From contig SCFE01000078.1 of NCBI GenBank assembly GCA_004352715.1, positions 1,281,749-1,345,748 of the forward strand: a stretch of 64,000 nt of DNA. The letters run 5' to 3'. Below, piece by piece: positions 34,405 through 47,979 of the stretch (its first letter is position 1; every line of letters begins with the position of its first letter). Under the pieces are notes generated by a model that ran no database searches, had not been told where the DNA came from, and worked only from the letters and a program-made list of their open reading frames with translations. The stretch is from Hofstenia miamia (Eukaryota > Xenacoelomorpha > Acoela). Position numbers and translations under genes: made by a program.

Positions 34405-34972
34405 TAGGGTTGTCAGATAAGTTTTTTCCCATACAAAATCCTTTATATCTTTTGAAATATAGGACCATTCACACTGAAATTTGAAATAGCAACAGACTAA
34501 ACATAGATGCAGATTTTGTTATAGCAGCTTTTTGAATGCTTTTAATTCTAAATATCTATGCAGTTTTGAATTTTTTTTAATGAAATAGCAATTACTCGCA
34601 GATAGAGCATTTGAAATCAAGATGGAGCTTGAACGTAATGACATCCGAAAACTGATTTTCTACTGTTGGAAGCGAGGTTTGAGCTCCAGAGATGCTGCAA
34701 AAGAAATGTGTTCAGCCTTAGGTGACAATATTGTCTCGGAAAGAACATGTCGAACATGGATGAGCCGCTTCTCTGATGGCGATTTCTCTATTGATGAAAA
34801 GATGAGGAGTGGACGTCCATCTACCGATGGGCTAGATGATCAAATCTGCGCTATCCTTCAAGATGACAAACATGCATGTTCCCGAGAAATTCTTATCATT
34901 GAATTTGTATAATAAATGCAGTATGAATAAGCAATATTGCTTTGTTTGGAAAAAACTTATCTGACAACCCTA
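34405..34972 (+). mobile_element. Internally deleted mariner element, 568 bp
   Basis: The perfect inverted ends are TAGGGTTGTCAGATAAGTTT and its complement at the right (AAACTTATCTGACAACCCTA), continuing through a T/A run. TA is duplicated at 34403-34404 and 34973-34974, the mariner target. The related copy at 29880 lacks the element, which confirms the boundaries. Only the N-terminal DNA-binding domain is retained. Confidence 0.9.
34622..34912 (+). CDS. Mariner transposase DNA-binding domain, truncated
   Basis: A 96-residue open frame starting MELERNDIRKLIFYCWKRGL. It holds the paired helix-turn-helix region of mariner transposases: SRDAAKEMCSALGDNIVSER, TCRTWMSRFSDGDFSIDE and then RSGRPSTDGLDDQICAILQD. 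The same order (helix, ERTC..W..RF..GD, RSGRPS) is seen in SETMAR-like mariners. The whole DDD catalytic domain is missing; the frame ends 60 bases before the right terminus. Such a frame could at most encode a DNA-binding peptide. Its integrity and the perfect ends suggest a recent insertion. Confidence 0.85.
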   Translation: MELERNDIRKLIFYCWKRGLSSRDAAKEMCSALGDNIVSERTCRTWMSRFSDGDFSIDEKMRSGRPSTDGLDDQICAILQDDKHACSREILIIEFV

Positions 34973-35095
34973 TATGTCATAGTTAGCTCCTTAATCATGA
35001 ATACATGCTTTAAATGCATGTTGCATCATTGTATACTAGCCACTATGCACACCCCAGCCTCAAAACTTCCTAGTTGATCCCAAACTGGGATTCAC

Positions 35096-35643
35096 TTTCC
35101 ATTAATCATCTTAACCGTTAAAATTTTTCATTTATGACTTAGTTAGGTTTTGCTTTTAAGAAGTTTACCATTGCTTTATTAGAGCTTGTAAACGTCTTTC
35201 ACGCAACAAACTGTGCCAGTTATGTTCAAAATTAGAAGTTACTTGTTTAAAATGCATTTGTTGATAACAGGGCGAGTGCAGTATTTCAAAAAGGATGTTT
35301 AGATATCGGTTTATATATATTATAGCGGTATAAATAGGAAATGCTACATTTCTTTTGTGAATTTGGAAAATAAAATTCTGTAGTAATTATGTATCTTCTA
35401 ATCTGCAAGCGAACAGTTATTTACTAAAACAAGCGTTAAAATATAGATATTTCATTCGAAAAATATTCCTATATTATTAGAATGGCATTACTGGTATTCA
35501 AAAATAGCAATATGGCATGAATTTTTTGTAATAACTGAATGAGTGTTAAAATGATCACCTAGGTCCAACAACGATGTGCTTAACTTCATCACTTCAATTA
35601 ATACTTTTATTCAATTTTACTCGTTGTGGAATATTTTAAAAAG
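35096..35643. other. AT-rich spacer, nothing recognised
   Basis: No gene or delimited repeat is visible. Confidence 0.35.
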
Positions 35644-36010
35644 CTAAAATCTACCAACACATAAATATTCCGCTAGAGGAACAATAGTTGAATATGGAAG
35701 CTTATGATTAATATCGTAAAACAAAAATCGATAAGTTATTCCAGCGTGATATTGCGTTATGTCTAGTGACCAAAATGTTGACTCAGCCGTTCCTTTTGTT
35801 CCCTTTGGAGAACGTGTATAGTTATTGCTCCATAACAACCCACATCTTTGACAGAATTTTTACTCCTATTCTCTGCTCGTGAAGCTTCAGGACATGACAT
35901 TCGAGGCAACTTGCACCATGCGGGAAAAGTGGACTGAAAAATATTCTTTCTGTATTCAAAGTATATGATGAAATTTGAAAGTGGTATTTCGATTTTCGTA
36001 CTTCTGTCAA
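35644..36010 (-). other. Coding-like patch, unrecognised
   Basis: Two overlapping minus-strand frames (ending AEYLCVGRF and MWVVMEQ) cover a GC-richer stretch and could be one sequence with a frameshift near 35830. Readable parts include PLFPHGASCLECHVLKLHEQ and STFWSLDITQYHAGITYRFL. I recognise no family. It might be a decayed gene, a missed exon set or a transposon remnant. Confidence 0.2.
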
Positions 36011-36849
36011 TACATTATGTCGCCAAGTGAAATGATGATCATATTGTGATCATGGGAACGAATTTTGCCAGGGTTTATCTAACCGCGATTTTAAGTCGAT
36101 TTAGAAAGTCATCTGCTAGTGTAGGGCCTGTACCAGGTACGCACCAAATTGTAAAGGAACGAGCTTGTATAGTACCGCTGGCACGGGCTGGACATACGGG
36201 CTCTGAACTTAGTTTGATTATTTTCGTTAGTCGAGGATTTTAATTCATAAAACGATTTGTTTGAATTACATTAAGCCCATTGATGGATAAGTATTTTCTA
36301 TCCATCTATTCTATATATATATATATATCTATCCATTATATGTATTTCGTGAAACACTAACCTTCATGTAAATTCATAACAAAAATTACAAGATAACACT
36401 TAAAATAATACACCGAGCCACATAAAATTAACTGCATTCTTCAAAATCACGGAGTTTCATTTCACTGTCACCGTCTGAAATTGCTTTGATATGAAAATTA
36501 CATTGTAACTTAAGAACCGTAAGGGCGCTCCATATCTTTGTGAATTGAATTAATGTAAATTGTTTATATTACAAAGTCGTGCAAGGTTGAGGATTCGGGA
36601 AGGGACAAACCAACGGGCCTATTTTTGTGGGTACGGGCTCCACCCCAGGTCATCTGTGATGAAAGCTGCTTAGCCGAACCGTTTCACAGATTAGAATGTT
36701 GGTATGGGTGATGTTTAGTCGCGCATTTGGGGAGCGAACGCCCCCCTCCCCCTTCGGGCCAGCTGCGAACACTTAATTGCAATGTTTAATTCAAGATGTC
36801 ATCAATCGATTTGCTGCTAAAAACAGGCGATTGAATTTTGTGTAAATTT
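36011..36849. other. Mixed spacer with GC-rich patches
   Basis: The 36046-36243 stretch is GC-richer and open on the plus strand but unrecognised. A (TA)n tract lies at 36312-36328. At 36715-36765 there is a C/G-rich island (CGCATTTGGGGAGCGAACGC, then CCCCC runs) of unknown origin. Confidence 0.25.
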
Positions 36850-37200
36850 ACTTTTGTTCAAAAACTTTTTTTGCAATTTCTGTAAAAATTGATGTCCAGC
36901 CCCCTTCTTTTAAAAGTCCTGAATGTCCCACTAATGGTGTTGATTTGTTGGACAGATTTGTCAGTTAATATTGCCGAATCTTCTAATCCAAGAATGCTTC
37001 CAGCTTCTTCTGACAGCTGGATGGGGAATTCAAATGGAATCCTCAAATGGAGCAGCGTCTATTTACAAGGAATGGGCTGCATGATTGTGTTTCCTTTCAT
37101 TGACCGGGAACTGGGGGACCCATGACTGGTCCTCGTGAAAAGGGTCTTCAATATCTTTTCGTTGGCTTCCAAAAGCCCAACCCTCCTTCCTCGCAAAGTC
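36850..37200 (-). pseudogene. Decayed coding-like sequence, unrecognised
   Basis: The minus strand reads DIDFARKEGWAFGSQRKDIE and DPFHEDQSWVPQFPVNERKH in one frame. A later stretch, PFEFPIQLSEEAGSILGLED, continues to FYRNCKKSF in another. Composition is protein-like and GC-richer than the flanks, and stops separate the pieces. I cannot assign a family. Confidence 0.3.
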
Positions 37201-37966
37201 GATGTCATCAATATGCCAGGATAAACGTAAAACAATGTGTCGGATGCAAAGTGTTATTCCTTATAAACGTATTGTCGTTATTAAAAGTTTAGGAGAATAT
37301 AAGGTGTATTAGACATGTATGTACTCGTATATTATAGTTATAAGTGAAGTAAAATAAATAAATATTGCACTTGCATAATGTTGTAACTTCTTAAGTTTTC
37401 TTTTACAGCTAACCTTTTCAACTACTATTCGACTAGAGAAACATGCAAAATATCTATGATAAAGCTACAATAAAAATTTTAATCTACACCATTTATACAG
37501 TACTTTTTAGTCGACTATTTCATACTTACTTATCATTTTTCTTATATCAGTTGTTACGGGTTAATATTAACAGCTTTTTCAAACAAGTTTTGTTTACAAG
37601 AGCATAATGTCACATGAACAAGCTATTCTGTGTTATGCATATTTTATATGATTTAATTATGTGCACTTCCCAAACATGCTTGTTATTCTATAAGAAGAAT
37701 TTCTAATAAATGTGATTAAAATCTAAATATCGTTAGTAATGTGTTTGATTGCCAAGTGCGTGGCTGTAGCCAAATTTTAAACTTGTTCTAGTTTAAGCTT
37801 GCCCAAAATTGTATTGGTTGTAGTGTTTCAACTAGTGACATATTTCTATTTACATTGCATTGGTAGCTTTAATTTAGTGTAGCGTTTAGCAATACTAAAT
37901 TTACAGTTCCTTCCGTTTTGGTGTTCACATCCTTTTTCTGAGTTTACTCAATATTTCATTTTTTAG
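37201..37966. other. Upstream region of the TLC-domain gene
   Basis: AT-rich; no promoter motif is clear. The stretch ends in a polypyrimidine tract and AG (CATTTTTTAG, AG at 37965-37966), suggesting a non-coding first exon lies further upstream. Confidence 0.3.
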
Positions 37967-38036
37967 GCCTTACTGCCATAGCAGAAATCGTGGAGTGGAG
38001 CATATAACCACCACGTGGAATTTATTAGCCTAGGAC
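37967..38036 (+). other. Probable 5' UTR segment of the TLC-domain gene
   Basis: Seventy bases between a good 3' splice site at 37966 and the start codon. An in-frame TAG six bases before the ATG shows that translation cannot start earlier in this exon. Confidence 0.45.
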
Positions 38037-38430
38037 ATGCAGCTTCAGCCGCCTGACTTCTCCAAACTTATGGTTCTCATACAGTTCTTGCCTTTATACG
38101 CAGTTGCTTGTACCTTTAATCTATGTTTATACATTGTTATTCTACCTCGCACGCTTCCTTTGATAGTGCCCCCGTATGCTTCACTAGAACTCCACCAATG
38201 TCGCGAATGGGTTTCAAACATTTGCTCAATGATCACCGCTTCAATTTGTGGTGTGGGATCGATCGTTGGCCTATTTCTCACTTCTCAAGATCAGAAATTT
38301 TATATTTTAGAAGTTCTAACAGTATGCCTAACAGGATATTGGCTTTGTGATACTTTCTTTAGGCTTGCCAATCTAAGGGTGCTTAAAAAGCCTAAATTTC
38401 AATATTTTCTCATATTTCACCATCTTCTTG
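38037..38430 (+). CDS. TLC-domain gene, coding exon 1
   Basis: Encodes residues 1-131 and the first base of codon 132. It ends at the donor CTTCTTG/GTAAGA. The open frame continues into the intron for 73 codons, but those (KNFTFFVATCSLF...) do not fit the family, whereas exon 2 does. Confidence 0.85.
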
Positions 38431-41400
38431 GTAAGAATTTTACATTTTTTGTTGCTACTTGTTCATTATTTACTTATCATCGGACTATTCAATGGTTTTG
38501 CAAACATTTAATTGTTAGCATCGTTTTTATCAGACAAGGCTTACAAAATTATTCCTTTTATCTCAAGCCTATACGGATTGTTTTCGTGAGGATATCCATT
38601 TTAAATTTAATGCTGTCCCTTTACTATTTATTTGATTTATTTTTCGCCTGAATTGTGTTTGATGATCTGTATGTTTACTCTCTCTTTCTATCTCTCATAT
38701 CTTAGTGATATTTTGCGGTGATGCTTATTTTCTATTTGCATGTGATGAGTAACGCAGTCGTGAATAGGAGCATTATTCTCTTACCACAACAATATCACTG
38801 AGTGTAAACTTTTGTTATCTTACGTGGGTGTGTTCGCAGGTTTATTGGTTCAATCTAAATCACAAGCTTCTACTTATTTAATTTACGTAATAAGTTGGTT
38901 TTCAATTAAATTTGATTTTTTCTTGTGGAAATAGGCTCTACACTCACCTGAATTTCTTTCTACAGAGTTTTATATTGCATATCGCGAATGCTATACAATC
39001 TGATGCTGATGCATTTCCACATGTTGGCTTTGACTTAAATTTTATTGTAATAGCAGTAGTTTCGTGTAAATTTTGTTATGCTTAGTTACAACCTTTCTTA
39101 TATAATGCAGGGCCCTTTGTGCACAAAATTGTTTTATTAAACTATAATAACTATTAAAAGAAAATTGGTTGTTTTGGCTATCGCATTAAAATAATCTTCA
39201 ATTATTACCGTATTATTTGTCGAAGAATTTAGAAAGTTAGTTTACTCATGAAGTATACTATTTCGTGTATGTGTAATAGATGTTTAGAAATTATCTTTTC
39301 ATAAAATTGTCACTTTTGATTCACGCACTACATTTTTTGCCAGATGTTAAAGAGAACTCAATAATCGATTAAAATTTTCTCTTTAGTTACATTTGACTCT
39401 TTCTCTTAAACTTATCGTGAAGGAAAACTATTGGCCTCAGCTTTCTTTATTTAGTTTACTTAGTATATCTACGATATGCTCTTTAAGCTAAACGTATATT
39501 CACATATTCGCATTTTTAATAACAAATTATCGTACATTAGTATATATATGTCAATGCCTTGGCACTAGGCCTTTTAGAGTTAATGTGATCGGAAGTCTCC
39601 GTGCAAAGATACGTAAAAACATTCTGAACGTTAAAATAAACTTTGCCATAAAGATAGCATACCTTGATTTTTCATCAGCATGATGCAGTAATTGCGCAAA
39701 TGGCATACGTAAATGTACATTTTGGTGGTTGTATTAATAAAAACCCCATCTCAAAATTGAAGGACAAGTACCACTAAAAGTTTCTTTACTGTCATATATT
39801 TTATATTTAACGTAGACATAGACAGTGTTACGATAATTTACGGTCGTATTAACAAGAATGCTTGATTAAACACATCAGGAATGTATGTATAACGCTTATT
39901 CTCTCTTCAAGTCGTAATTGACTTACAGAACTGCTGCTTGATTTTAGTACATCATAAACATTTTCGTTGTTCCTCCCTTTCAGTATTCATGTAGAATTTC
40001 AAACGATCCTGAACGAAAGAGGCGTTGTACCCTTGACATAGGTGTAAATTTATTGTTGATATCGCAAATTAATTCTTTCCATTTTTGGTTTTAGTACGTG
40101 CCCTAAAGATATTTAACATAGCAGTGCAAGGAACGAAAATAGAATCAAGTTTATGCTCGATCCAATTGCTCCAACTGACATTGAAAACGTGATTAAAATT
40201 CCATATCCAGTGTGTTGCGTCATCTGATGTATTTCCTTATTTAAATTTAATAGTCGATTGGAGATAAGTTTCAAAGTTATTAATCCGTCTACATGCTGTT
40301 AAATATTCTGGAAGCTGTCTCAATGAGCGTTTGGATAAATTTTACATTATATTCAGGCATATTAGCCTGTTTCCTTGTCAATGACCTTTGGTTTCTCGTC
40401 TGTAAAAATGTGCTTTTCCAAGGGAGGAGTAATAATGCTTTTAATTCGCCGTATGTTTTTCTCGATTTATAAATAACTGCAAATTCTGCCCAATACTGAC
40501 GAATTATTTCATTTAACTTTTACAATACTATTTCAATTTGTAACACATTTCCGCTTTAATTACTTTTATGGTTTTTATTGTCCACATCCACCCCTGTCCA
40601 TTAAGTTTTTCTCCAAGGCCTATTATGAAATTTGGCAATTCTAAGATTTCAACTAATCTATCTGTGAATGTGCAGGAACTTAATGTTTAAGACTTGTACT
40701 AAATTATATTGCTGTGCCTGGAATTTTTAAAAGATTCTCTATTTTTCATTAAAAGCTCCAATTTTTAATAAAGTTTTAAATTCTCATTTCCTAATTTTTT
40801 ACTGAGTAGAGGGTCTAACTACCATGGGGGCAACAACTATTTGTTTTTTATGTATATAAACCACCCAGGGCCATTTAGACGTGCCGTGGAAAGGTCAGAG
40901 GACACGTTTAAAAATTGTTCAAGAAACCATCAAAAAAATTCAAAAATGCTACGCAGTTTAAGGTTAGCAAGTTTTGTCACCATGCATATGTGCAGAGGTT
41001 CACTTACCTAAAGTAAAACTTCCATGTTAGATTCTTTCGTTTCTTTAGTGACACTTCCCCCGTAAGAATTCTTTGTGATAGCCTGCTATTTAACCTGCAT
41101 CAATCGTTATTTGGAACCTTAAAATTATCGTGTGTTTAAATTCAGATTTTCTCTGCTCTGGTTATTAATACGACGGTTTATAATTGATTCATAGAGACAC
41201 AAAAATCGATATTCGTTGTGAATGAGGGCGTTAATGTATCCCCAGCAGCATATCAGTAAGCAACGCCCGTTGACATCTCCATTTTTTGAATAATTCATTC
41301 CTTTAGTTAGTATGCGTAACGTTGTCATTGTAATGCATAAAACAGAAATAGAGTTTTTCATTAATATGCATTATCTTATATTCATTGCGCAGATCGTGCG

Positions 41401-43588
41401 TTTTCTATCCCAGTCGATAATGAGTTGTTCCTGAAGTGAAATTTCCAAATATTATGTAATTCGAATTTCGGAATTTTAGAAATTAATGCTTAATCAAAAT
41501 TACTCAATTGCGAAATCGTATGCAAATTCATTTTTTAACTATTACATGCACATATAATGAAAGACTGCATAATGAATATAATTTCTATTTGCGAATGTTT
41601 GTAGAGGTAATGGTTAAAACACCTTATTGGATGGTACATATTTGTTGAAAGGGTTTTAGTGTTTCTACACACTAAGTGAAAGTCTACATTTACACCTATG
41701 GTCACAAATTAAAGGAGTGTAAATGAATTATGTGTAAATTTGTATAATCACATCCAAAACCTAACTAAAATTTAAAATTTTCTTGGGTGGCCACTTCTGG
41801 TGATCAGGGATGCACTAAGTGTATGCTCATATTGCTGTGTCATTGCCGTTACAGCAAAAATGCTAGAATTCACTCACGAGGCAATCCGTCTGAAAGAGTA
41901 TCCTTTCTTGCATAGAGTGATGATAGATGCACGTTTTCAGGGTGTGAGCTGGAAAATGTAATTTTAACTTCTTCAAAGTAACACAGACTGTCTCTAGAGC
42001 TCTAATCACCTAAAGATGAAAGAAACTCTAAAAATATTGGTGGCCTTAAATTTTGTGCCACCGCTCTAATTCCTTTAAGAATGCTTATTGTTGGTCAAAT
42101 TATTTTGTAAATTTCAATTTTCATTGTTACGTGTTGTTTTTTGCTTTGTAAGCATTATCGGCTTAACACAGGGGTGTATTTAGGGGGCCTTGCGCCTGGG
42201 CCCGCTCTTTTTGGGCAGACCAATTTCATCTCATTCTCATACGATTTGATCGATATATTGATGAACAGTCTTTTTGTTTGACATATTTACATGATTTGAT
42301 GGTATAATGTCAAAACCTGAATCCTTTATTCTGAGCAACGTTCATTTAATTCCTTAAGATGCGTTCAGACGAGCATCTTTTGATGCGCATCTTTTTATGA
42401 ACGTGCGTTCTGACGAGCATCTTTTTGATGTACGCTTTTTTGATGCATCTATCAAAACTTAGGAGCGTTCAGACGAGCATCTTTATAATGTACATCAATT
42501 TGATGAAATTGGGTTCATACGAGCATTATTTTGATCCACGGCCACTTGTTTATTCATCAATTAAGTTTAATAGGAAGTGTGTTTTTCTATCACTGGGAAG
42601 ATTATAAGATTATAATCCACACCTCAATTACTGCTTCAAAACATTAAAATCACAAACGAATTTGATTGGATGTTTAATTCTATAGATATTGTTATATAAT
42701 ATTGCCAAGACCCAAGTAGTTAACTAAATTTCTTGTTTAAATTTTCCTTGTAATTATACAATTGAACAATAATATAATTAAATTTCAATACAAGAGGAAT
42801 TCTGGTTTATAAGTGATTTCCATTAGTTACACACTAATGTAAAGTATATTAACAATTCAGTAGCATAACTTGTGAAAAACCAATATTGCTTCATTGAAAG
42901 GAATAATTATTGATCGTTTAAATGAATAATGTGCGTTCCGACGAGCATCTTTCTGACGTATAACAAATTATGTACATCAAAAGATTCACGTCTGAACCAC
43001 CTTTAGTATCATACTGTGGTCTTCCTCATTTCTCTTATTTTTACTTTAGTTTGAATGATATTCTCTACCACTTGCATTATTATTTATTGCTAACATGCTT
43101 GTCTCTGCTCAATTACATTTGTATTGCTAATGTTTTGGCAACAATAAATGATATTCTGTATATTTCACATGATTTAATGCTTCTTAAACCACTACTGTTT
43201 TGTTAATAGTGATGATAATTTAATGTCAATTGGCTTTTAAGCGTTAACAATTCATAATTTGTCAAAACGCTTTAAATATTTTAAGCACATCTATATAACT
43301 ATCAACTCAATGCCGATATAACAATATATGTATATTTATGGCAATATTTTAGGGTTGGCTGCTATTCAAATTACAGTTCTCCATGTTGAAATGTTAAATG
43401 TGAAATTATTATTCATATTCATGGAATTGGGAAGCATACTGATCAACTTTAGATTCTGCCTTATTGATTTGAAAGTTGACAAATCTAGCCTCATGTATGA
43501 GTCTGTTTCCATTGCAATGACGTTAACATTCTTTGTTACCCGATTGGTTCCCGTGCCGTACATGCTCTATGTTGGTATGTAATTTCCT

Positions 43589-43637
<49 letters not shown>

Positions 43638-46600
43638 CATGTAGAGATTATTTATGTATAACGTCTTTAGAAGAAAGAAATAGGATAGATTCATTGATGC
43701 ACATTTTATATAACTAGTTTTCAGAGTAATCATTTCCTTCTATATAATGTCTGTATAATTTTGACGGTATTATCGTTCCGCTCAAATATAAAGTAGGTCT
43801 GATTTTTTACCCAATACGCTATTTCCTTGAGTTTGTCTCAAAAATAAATAAGATGCCTTCTTTTTTAGTAATTGATGATATATATATATGCTTGTGTGGT
43901 TCTACATGATTTTCATTTATAACTCAATGATGATAAGTGATATATCAAGGCTCCTAAGAATATAATACCCTAGATTTGCCTTTTTTCTGACTCTACGTAT
44001 TGAATAGCTATCCTGACGAAAATTGTAGTCTTACTCATTCAATTGTCAAATGTGCTTGTTATTGGGTTTTTAAGAACATATTCATTGATGCTATGTATGA
44101 TTTAACTATTTCAGTATGCATTATTCAAAAGATATTTCTGTATTGATATGAATACAAAGCAAAAATGTTACAAATATGCATTTAATTTTACATTGAAATT
44201 TATTAGTTTGAAATGTTAATCTATAAAATGTTAATTCATTAAAGGTAGAACAAACGCTGTTCTATAAATACCATCAAATTATTTGATGGAAAGTCAGTAT
44301 TTATGTGTTTTAGTTTTAGTAATGCCATAGTATTTGATTGATGAAACCTGCATTTATTCTCTTGCATGTTGTCGCTGATAAATTGTCATTTGACAAATTG
44401 TGCCTAGACATAAAATTTTATGGAGCATGTGAAATCCGACATTTGTGGTTCTTCTTAAGTGAATGTCTTAATACTGTCATAGTTCATAAATCATAATATA
44501 ATACATCACACTATAAGTCGCAATTTTGTCTTGGCAATAACAGTTGCTGCACAGTAAGCGGCGGCATTAACGCTAAACCGTTTGCGATGTGTGTCAAGAA
44601 TTTAGAAATGATAACAGTTTCGTAGATGATCTCTAGGTGTGACACCTGGCTTTGTAACTTGAATCTATGCACTTGAACTCACCTGTAGCTTAAGACGTTT
44701 GATTTACTTAGATGCTAATTTTGTATTCTAAGTGCAGTGTTGTGTGCAATAGACTAGTCTTTGATATTCATATCATGCGCTTCCGGTATTTATTCGAATC
44801 GGGCGACACAATTATCAACTATATGATGTACCAACATTGTTTTTTGATATGCACAATTGTGATATCTCCCTAAAGTGTTTCAAACATAGGAAACCTGTGC
44901 TATACATATTTAAATGAAAATTATTAGGGATTATATTTTTTCATTAATTTTCATCAATCAACGCGAATCAATCTTTAAATCATATAACGCAATTTTTCAA
45001 CTAAATGCTCGTCGCGACTTCATTGCAATTATTTAACACAAATTTTCGTTTGACACTATATTTTTCATATATGTTCCATTTTATAATTATATTTGACTTA
45101 TTGATGAAATTTTCAGTTTTTTAAAACAATTTAGCAATCGGTTTTCATGTATTGTTGGATCTTTTTAAAATATTCATTTCAATACAACAATGAATCTGCA
45201 TTTCCCACACATTTTGCACTTAAATTTATTAATGTTTATCCTATCACTAAAGTTGAACAAATTTTGCTTTTTACTAAGCCTGTAATGTATGCAACAACCG
45301 TCCAAATCAAATCATTCTTGCCACTTGTTTTAGATTCTCACCTTATCAATACTTTTCAAGTTGGTCAGACTAATATCCGGCTAGCAAAGCCAGCACATCG
45401 AACCTTTTTGCTTTATCCTTCCTTTTACGGCCGGAGTAACAAGCAAATATTGTGCATGGCAAGCATTTGCTAATTCAATATTTGGTATATATTATGGTGG
45501 CCCTTATAGATAGAGTAAAAATTGAAGTTGCAAATTTTCAACATCTCACTCGCTAATTTTGTTCCACTTATGATGAAAGAAAAGCATGTAAAAAATTTTT
45601 GAAATTGATTCGATATTTAGTTTGGTGCTCCATATTTTGGATTTGTCAGTTTATTATGTATGTTTTACAACATAATGACTGCAAATTCTTATAAATTCTG
45701 CAAACAATAACAATGTATTGCCAGTAAAAATGCTGCTGGTACTTCGAACCTTAAAGTTATCATTAAGAATCGTGGCAATGTCCGAATCGCAGAACACTTT
45801 AATGTCTGGTAAACATTTTACTATGAAGAAATGGAATTGTCTTTGCCGTATTGTTAACACCAACAAATTACATGATAGCTAACGTCAAATTCGATTTGAA
45901 GTATGTGATTGTTAAACAGGCAGTTGTGGTCATGATTGTTTTATTATTGTCATGAATGACATTATCAAACTTGAATCGAAAATTAAAAAAGTTGTTATTC
46001 AGTGCGACATAATCAAGAAAAACCGCTGCAAATTCTTATTAAAATGTCTTTACTCAAAAGTTAACAACTTTATCTAACAATGCGTGTTGTTACACTACCA
46101 ATCTCTAGTAAAAATTATACGTCTTGTGCAATGCAAACTACAGACCAATTTTTGTAACAAAGGTTGATTTGGTACAGTCTGGAAATCTTTGCCGATGTTC
46201 AGACACAACCTTGTAAAAGAAACTGGAGTTGTTTTTCTCCCTTGACTAGTGTCTTGTTGAAGTCTTGGATTAAAGCAACTCCACGTTCTGCCCTGTCATT
46301 TACAACAGCTAAAGTGGAGACAGTTTTGCGAGCTTTCTTGAAATCCTCATCATCAGACTATGTAGTTGGATCTTTTGACAGAAATGTTTCTGATAATCCA
46401 AAGAGTTTGAAAACTTTCATTGAATTTACTGAGCAAAACTGATCCAAGCCTCAGGAACACAAAGAGGATTATGCTTCCACTCTTGATCATTTTATCGAAT
46501 GGTCAGGAGCGACTCTTTCGTTGCTGAAACTATAAACACTTTTGCTTCAGCAGACACTCTGGAATCAAATAGGGCAAGTGTTGTTAGTTCTTCAGGTATG

Positions 46601-47943
46601 TATCACAGGTGCAGACCAAGTTTATGGCTTGTTGCTGCAGAGATAGCTGTTTGTGGATATTCTAGTTGTACTTTCATCAAAGTAAAGTCATTCAGGGGTG
46701 CTTCAATGCTGCAAGGTGCAGTCATCCATGCTCTTTATGTACACCTTGACTGCAAAGCTGGCCAATTCACAAATACCTTTCAACTCTTGTCATTTTGAAC
46801 TGTCTACAAAAATGCCACATTTTGATTGAATAGATCAATTTGGCCATCCATCTGGCTCTGTGCATTGCCAAGGGAGCATGGAAATGAAAGCCACGTGCAG
46901 GTGTCTCACCCAGATATACAAGAGCCAGCTCCAAGAATTCCTTGTAGTCATTACGAGGTTGATGAAACTGTAAATGCTTGCGGATAAAATCAACTACGTC
47001 ACTGCATGGAGCAACCAGAGCTTCTAGTGAAGCATCAGTGTTAGCTGGTTCAAACTGGTCATGATCGATCTGCTTCCACTGTTTCTGAAATTTCTTCAAG
47101 TCTTGCACAAATTCCTCTTATTTTTGTCTGGTGTGGATCTTCTTTCCATTTACAGTATACGGACTCAAGCTTGTTGAATGAATGCTGGCTACTTCGATTT
47201 GGAACACTGGCCTTAGCCCAGACCTCAGACACTGCTCTGATTGCAGCTGAATTAGCATTTCTAATTGTCAGCTTCTGGACTTTATGTTGATCATGAAGTA
47301 GCCAAATGCCTGCCGATATGATGGCAGTTTGGCACCAAGAATTTCTAACACAAGATCCAATTAGATACAAATTATTTTTTATTCGTGTTTCCATATTTTT
47401 AGTCTGTAACACAAAAATTATTCTTTCTGTACATCATGCATTGTTATTATCGGGCATCATCAGACAGTGAAATAATAATGCAATATTGATTTTCACAAAA
47501 TTAACCAACAAATGATATTAAACAATGTTCGATAGACTTAGAAATTGTTATTAACTAGTTTTCTCATGCTTCGCAGTTGTCGTACACAGATGTTATTAGT
47601 CATATTGCTGCATCGTGTGAAATTCCATCGGTTCTTGTTAATTGCTTATGTCTTATACACTTGCTAAATATTCCAGTCTGTGTTAGCAAGTTATTCGTAG
47701 CTCAAATTTATAATGGAAGTTCTATTATTATTATTATGATTACTAAAACTCTAAAGATGTTAGAATGTAATTACACAGCAAGGTGCATATAACAGAACTA
47801 TGCCTTCATTTGGTAGTCTTCGAGGGCCGCCTTTAAACATTCTTCAAATTTCAAAAAAATTAACTCAACTTATTCTTTCCATAAGTGGAACAAAGTGAGT
47901 ATGTGAGAGGTTCAAATTACAAACTTTTATTTTTAAGGGCCAC

Positions 47944-47979
<36 letters not shown>

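Larger units (their letters stand above)
34363..35095. repeat. Dispersed repeat, copy interrupted by a mariner-like element
   Basis: The left part (34363-34404, TCATTCACATCCATTCTAAT onward) and the right part (34973-35095, to about CTAGTTGATCCCAAACTGGG) together match the uninterrupted copy at 29880-30050. The break falls exactly at the TA duplication of the mariner-like element. Confidence 0.8.

Noticed and set aside
38045-38350. Open frames overlapping TLC-domain exon 1 on the other strand and in another frame
   Set aside because: Shadows of a real coding exon with family support.
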